DNA from: Trichosphaerium sp. ATCC 40318
Lineage: Eukaryota > Discosea > Flabellinia > Trichosidae
Direction of reading: 5' to 3'
NCBI GenBank assembly: GCA_038496445.1
Contig: JALMLS010000103.1
Location: 62,001 to 126,000, forward strand
Length of the DNA stretch: 64,000 bases
Below the pieces are notes generated by a model. The model saw only the letters and a program-made list of their open reading frames with translations, did not search any database and had not been told where the DNA came from. Of the stretch, positions 58,971 to 64,000 are shown in pieces. How positions within the stretch are numbered: the first letter of the stretch is position 1; the number at the start of each line of letters is the position of its first letter. The position numbers and the translations under genes are program-made.

Positions 58971-60228
58971 TCACATTACAACACAATTGCTTTTGTCTTT
59001 TGCTTTTGGTATTAACAAACCAGTACCTGCTAAACCCGCAAGAATACATTCGTTAAACACTAAAGTCAACATCAATACACAACAAAAAAGTTGCCAAAAA
59101 GGTTAAAGAGTATCAATTTGCTTGTTTTTCAGTTCGACATACCACTTTCAACACCCTCTCCAGTAATAGAACTACATTCTACATATGAACTCGCCTTCAT
59201 TTAATAAGCGCACATGGCGATAAAACAAAAACCGTGATGTGATACACTTACTCCTATTTTTTTTGTCATCTCTTGACCTTCTTCTGTTGTAATACAGTCG
59301 TATGGACTTCCATCAGCCTTTAATGTTGTTCTTAAATCCATTTTGAGACCAGCAAGTACTATAGGAACACCAAGGCAATGGTGTTTCACCTCAGGTTTCC
59401 ACTGAATAAAAAAAAGGAGATTAATTAATGGTTTCAAACAATACCACTAATGAGTTATATAGGTACCTTGGTTGCAACATTTTCAAAGCTAGCTCTGTTG
59501 CTAAGACTGAAAGTAATTAAAAAAACATCTGTTTGCTAAACAAAAATCACGTGAGAATGCAGCAATACCTAAGGTACTAATACAAAACAAATGTGACAAC
59601 CGGTGCTTGCTCACCACAAGCATAAACACAGTCAGTCCTCACACCGCATTATATGACTTAAAAGCTCTTGTATAAAGGGAGAAATGAAAGCAAGGTGTTT
59701 TGTTCTTGACATGATGAGAGAAACACCAAACTTTCAGATTTTTTGATCAGCAAACAAATTTCGAAAATAATCGTACAGGATAGCTCAAAGGTCTAAGCCT
59801 ATCATAATCCTCAGGTCCTGCTGTATCCCATAAACCTTAGGAAACAATATTAGAAACTCTGGGAGACGGAAAGAATTTAGAACACTGAAAGGCTTGTTTA
59901 TACCTAGATTAATTGGTATTCCCATAAGCATTACATTGGCGCTATCACGTCGTTATGCAAATAATTTTAAATCAAAAACAGAGTTTTTCTTATTGATAAG
60001 CTTTAATTACCTGTAATTGTCGAAAACTGTTGGTACTAAGGCGTCTGTTAGCGTCGAAACGTAAAAATAGAGCCGTACTGTATTCGCCAGGGAACGATCC
60101 AGATGTATATCGTATTAATAAGCATGTCTTGCCTTTTCGGTGATAGTTAACATAGAATTGTTTATTTTAAGCTGTTTTTGCATACCAACTGCTCCATCTC
60201 CTATTGTAACCAACTTTATAGCCTGCAT
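58971..60228 (-). CDS. Rac-like Rho-family GTPase with Pro at the Gln61 position, copy 2
   Basis: Inverted paralogue of 27245-28515 with the same introns. Exons give GDGAVGKTCLLIRYTSGSFP, EYIPTVFDNYSANVMLMG, LGLWDTAGPEDYDRLRPL, HHCLGVPIVLAGLKMDLR, then the C-terminal part LAGLAGTGLLIPKAKDKSN and the CAAX box CVVM. The P-loop here is closer to canonical Rac (GKTCLL) than in copy 1 (GKTSLF). Pro61 and LKMD are shared. Similarity to the other copy continues about 180 bp upstream (to about 60410), so promoter DNA was duplicated too. The intron after the first coding segment (53 nt) holds a stop and must be removed. Confidence 0.92.
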
Positions 60229-60705
60229 TGGCGTCAAGTAGATGTATTTTAGGGTTAGCTACTAATAAACTAGGATTATAGCACTGTTTAGCCTAATTGT
60301 GGGTTAAGTGGCAATTTTATCAAATTTATTGATACTCATTTCAATTATCTTCGAAAACAATATTATCACTTTGTGCAGCGTTTATTTAGTTTTTGTTGCT
60401 ACCAGTAACCATTTTACTTTTTACTTGTGCAGCGATAAGACAGTAATTGTACGAGACATTTGCAGAAAGACACCTGTTGATAAACACTTAAAAAAAATAA
60501 CAGTTTTCCCATTTTTAATTCTTGGACTTCTTCAAAGGTCCTCTACCTGCAATGACTCACAACCTAAACCGTGTCCAATGCCTCATATTTGTATGATGAG
60601 TTTCAGAACGATAAATAAATATTCAAAGGTAGTTACAACAAACTAAATGCTCATAGTGAACAAAATGAGATTTTGTACATAAAACTCTGCTCGTTTAATA
60701 AGAGG
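60229..60705. other. intergenic region; first part duplicated from upstream of Rac-like copy 1
   Basis: 60229 to about 60410 matches inverted 27065-27244. The frame at 60308-60646 runs through this duplicated DNA and has no motif, so it is not called. Confidence 0.45.
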
Positions 60706-62142
60706 CTATTTTGCAATATCAAGTAGAAACGCCATACTAATTCTTTCAGTCCCAGGTGGCATTATCTGTATGATAATAGGTTAATAAGTCAGTATTAATA
60801 AAAAGAGTTCATACCACACGATGAGGTGTTGCATTGAAATCTCTTGATCCTGTGAATAAAGGCATTTTTTCTCCCATGTAAACAAATACATCACCAACAG
60901 CACATAGTTTTTCAGCTTGTATATACTTTTTCTCTACTTTATCCCAAATCTCAAGTGAGGGTACTCTAGTACGTAAAAGAAACGTCAAAAGACCGGTATC
61001 TAAAAACCAATGTCAAGAACGAAACAAAATATGAAAACAACAAAAAAAAATGCTTGAAAATCATTTTAACTTCCTTCCTCGCTTAAAACAATATCTTGAA
61101 TCTTAAAACACTATTCAACGTATCACAAGACATGTAAGTGAGTACATATTATGATATTTGGGCTGAAAGTATAAAGACACGTTTATTTTTAACGGCTCGT
61201 TAAAAGGTTCATTGAATAGTAAAAAAAGTTCAAATACATTTTGTTCTTACCTTTATGTGTTGTACAAACATCTGCCTCTGTGGTTTGAGAAAAATAATGT
61301 ATCATAGATACTAAAAACAAAAAAAGTAAGTAAACAATCAACACATTGAAGAAAATCAATGAGAGGACTTACCCGAACTCTTCGAAAATGCGAATTCTCT
61401 AACAGCATCAATTGTGTTTGGATCAAGTAATGGTTTTGTATTTCCCTTTGTTTAGCGTCTATGAGCACAATGCATACTTGAGAATCACTTTAGACGTACC
61501 TCTGTAGTATCTATATGTGATGCTAGCGTAATAAAGCACGCCCAAGCGAGTTTTGAATAATGATCGTACATTTCTTCATAAGCCTTCTTAAAACACGTCG
61601 GATACTTAGGCCATAGAGGTTCTACGTCGTTTGGGCGCAACTATGAGCCGTTTTATTACTGTTTTTCAAATAAAAAGTTTGAACGTTTTGCTTTTTTTTT
61701 ACCTTTATATACTCTCTTGTGCCTTTAACGTGTACGTATCCTAGGTTAGCACGCATTCCCAAGTTTGACACTTGGTTTTTATCTTTAGTTTCCATGTCTT
61801 GCGTGAAGTAGTCTTTTGCAGCGTTTTCTAGTATTTCCGCGGCGTTTATGGCGTGTGGCGGTGCCTAAAAACGCTTTAGTTTCAAGATAATATTTATAAC
61901 GTCTGACGTTAACGTACTGTTACGACAACGTATCCTCGCTTCTTCATTAGCTGAAAATACAATTCTTGGGTCTCTTTATCGTTTTCTATCAACTTGGCGC
62001 CGCTTACTTTAACTAGAGGCTCCGAGAGCGTTGTAGTGCCTTTGTGTTTGTCCAGATCGCTTTTATCTCCGGTTGGCGTTGCTTGTACGACAACAGAGCT
62101 AGTTTCTTTGTCCTTATTCCAAAAACTACGTATCCACTCCAT
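60706..62142 (-). CDS. 2-oxoglutarate/Fe(II)-dependent oxygenase (isopenicillin N synthase-like fold)
   Basis: Minus-strand gene of about seven exons, about 330 residues, starting MEWIRSFWNKDKETSS. The DIOX-type N-terminal half has KETQELYFQLMKKRGYVVV and a segment NLGMRANLGYVHVKGTREY. The catalytic half shows the metal triad HxD...H and the 2-oxoglutarate Arg: CTTHKDTGLLTFLL (His and Asp), GDVFVYMGEKMPLFTGS, FNATPHRV (second His) and TERISMAFLLDIAK (RxS). All key residues are present, so activity is plausible; the substrate is not evident. No signal peptide. It shares a 370-bp divergent intergenic region with the subtilisin-type gene, so the two may share regulation. Confidence 0.87.
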
Positions 62143-62511
62143 TGCTGTTATATTTAACTGATTTCACGGTGTATGGTTTAGCCTAAAACGATGAAAGGTT
62201 TTGACTATTATTTCCAGACGTTACTTCTGCAATTATACCTGAACTTATGCCTGAACTTGAGAAGCTAAGGAATCACACGTTTGCACTTATAATTTAACCT
62301 TTCTTGTAGAGCACTAACGTTAGAACTAAATGCTATTTATGGAACATTTGCCACGTGTTATAGACTATTTGACAAGGAGCATGCCACATCATGGCTTCGT
62401 TTGGAGTGCGTAGAGGTGCAATGGTGTTTATTATGACAAATTTCTTTGGAACACGTGACATATAAGTGTTATCAATTAAGTCAATTTTCTATCGTTAACT
62501 TCAGTGACAAC
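62143..62511. promoter_or_regulatory. divergent intergenic region (shared promoter candidate)
   Basis: The 369 bp between two genes read outward. It contains two CACGTG palindromes (about 62352 and 62452). No TATA position can be assigned. Confidence 0.4.
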
Positions 62512-64000
62512 ATGTATCGCTTTGGTTTGCTTTTAATTATCGCTTGTTTCATTTTTACAACGAGAGGTACGCTACGAACTTGACAAACGGTTATTGTATT
62601 TATAATACAGTTAATACGATACAGGAATACCAGTAGAAAGTAGGGCTAACAGTACAGCTGAGAGTTACATCGTTACTTTCAAAGACAATGTCAAAAAAAT
62701 CCAAAGCACGTGATTGTTTGCGGCACCCTTTGTTTGAACTAATTGAGTGTAAAAGGAAATGAAATAATGGAAAACCTTGCCGAAAGTATTAGGTGGAGGT
62801 ATACGAAGGTATTCCAAGGGTTTGCTGCATCACTAGACGAAAGGTAGAAAACCAATCCCACTTTTCGTTCTTAAATGTTTGGGTTAGCCAAGTCCAAATG
62901 TTGTCAAAAAATAGTGCTATCGAGTCCTTAGAAAGAGATGGTTTTGTTAAAGCTATGGGCATAGATGGTTGTGTTGACTATCCGAATGCTGGTGACAATT
63001 CTTGGGGTACGACTTTTAATGTCATGTTGTGGTTTGATTTTTGGAGTTTATTGTATTTCAAGGACTTGGAAGGGTGTCTTCCCTCTCTTGCGATGATAAA
63101 TCACCGCGTTTAACAATACCAGATGCCGAGGGAGAAGGTGTTATAGCTTACGTATTTGACACGTGCGTGCAAAGCTAAAACAATAAGCGGTTTTTTAGAG
63201 CTTTTTTCTGACTTTTAGTTCAGTGGTATCAGAGCAACACACAACGATTTTACTGGGCGTGTAGAATTTCCATACAGACCTTCTGTCAATTGTTACACAG
63301 CATTCAACGATGAACATGTTTGTGTTAGTATTTCGAAGGATTTTTTTAATAGAATGAAAAACGAGTTTAAACTAAAAGTGCTTTATTGTAGGGTGATTGC
63401 AATGGTCATGGTACTTTCATGGCAAGTGTAATAGGTGGAAAAGATTACGGAATTGCCAAAAAAGCAACTTTGGTATCAGTTAGAGTACGAGAGATTGACT
63501 ATAGCTATTTTATCTTTGAAGATTTACGTCCTCTTTTGCCTTAGGTGTTGTCATGCTTTGGCTCTGGCTCTACTAGCAATATTATTGCTGGTATAGAGTG
63601 GGTAGAAGATCATTGTAAAAATAGCGGAAAGAAGTGTGTAATTGGGTAACGTTGCATAAAAAATAATTCGCTCGTGTTGTTAACCCTTGTATTGTAGTAT
63701 GGCGATTGGAGGTAGTGCCAACACTGCCATTGATAATGCTGTAAATCATGCTAGATCTAGGGGCATATTCGTGAGTGTTGCCTCTGGAAACAGTGGATCT
63801 GATGCTTGCGACTGTGCGTTTTCTGCCGCTTGTAGTTTTTAGTTGTATTGACTATCTTTGTAGTTTCGCCTGCAAGAGCAGAAGGTGCTTTCACCGTCAG
63901 CAGTATTGACATTGTACGTTAACACAATTAATTATAATGTTAAGTTCATACAGAAAGGATGTAACGCTCTTTGTAGAACGATGAACGTGTTGCAAGCTAT
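62512..64000 (+). CDS. secreted subtilisin-type serine protease, proteinase K-like (3' end beyond window)
   Basis: Starts at the ATG of MYRFGLLLIIACFIFTTRG, a typical signal peptide. A propeptide of the I9 inhibitor type follows (ESYIVTFKDNV, then IRRYSKGFAASLDE). The peptidase S8 domain starts near GDNSWG. Catalytic Asp: GVIAYVFDTGI. Catalytic His: DCNGHGTFMASVIGG. The middle (KKATLVSVRVL, GIEWV, GMAIGGSANTAIDNAV, GIFVSVASGNSG) matches the proteinase K branch, with oxyanion Asn in ASGNSG. The catalytic Ser (GTSMA motif) lies right of base 64000. About nine short exons. Function: extracellular or lysosomal protein digestion. Confidence 0.92.

Noticed and set aside
1-64000. CRISPR arrays, bacterial operons or insertion sequences
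   Set aside because: No regularly spaced repeats, no ribosome-binding sites and no transposase; the gene structure is eukaryotic throughout.

Overview
The window is nuclear DNA of an intron-dense, AT-rich microbial eukaryote. Short spliceosomal introns (mostly 40-90 nt, some only 23-25 nt) interrupt nearly every housekeeping gene. Gene content (coronin, a C2-arrestin like the Dictyostelium Adc proteins, a Roco LRR-Roc-COR-kinase-WD40 protein, Rac-type and Ras-type GTPases, F-box families, MORN-type and LRR repeat proteins) points to a free-living amoeba, probably Amoebozoa. This is inferred from families; no rRNA is present to settle it.

Layout, left to right: the 5' part of a coronin gene (1-1423, minus); an 11-exon SAPS-domain phosphatase regulator with an extra glycogen-binding-like domain (3083-6371, minus); a small glycine-rich membrane protein (7505-8332); an F-box/MORN-type protein (8746-9431); two tRNA genes (9597-9758, minus); a C2-arrestin (10086-12700); a decayed F-box/LRR gene; a 14-3-3 gene (minus); an intronless metallophosphoesterase (minus); a second MORN-type protein (minus); a repeat protein ending in a PD-(D/E)XK nuclease fold (17811-19988); and a short-chain dehydrogenase (20854-22657, minus).

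From 22.7 to 38.5 kb the window is a patchwork of duplications. A cassette of a tiny F-box gene followed by a Ras-like GTPase gene occurs three times (A 23.8-25.4 minus, B 29.2-30.8 plus, C 36.9-38.5 plus). The same stretch holds a Rac-like GTPase, a second 14-3-3 gene, an intact F-box/LRR gene, several LRR relics, and broken copies of the alpha-tubulin 3' end and of an arrestin exon. Alpha-tubulin itself (38768-40714, minus) has nine exons that join exactly into 451 residues.

The right third holds a four-helix membrane protein (41750-42467), the 9-kb Roco kinase gene (44726-53886), a PA-domain multi-pass receptor-like gene (minus), an F-box protein with a beta-rich C-terminal region (minus), an inverted second copy of the Rac-like gene (58971-60228), a 2-oxoglutarate/Fe(II) oxygenase (minus) and, divergent from it, a secreted subtilisin-type protease running off the window.

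Most unusual points: the glycogen-binding/SAPS fusion; three Ras-like paralogues that all lack the P-loop lysine; two Rac-like paralogues with Pro at the catalytic Gln61 position; two 14-3-3 paralogues lacking two of the three basic phosphate-binding residues; start codons isolated in an ATG-only exon; and a splice-donor preference for GTACG.
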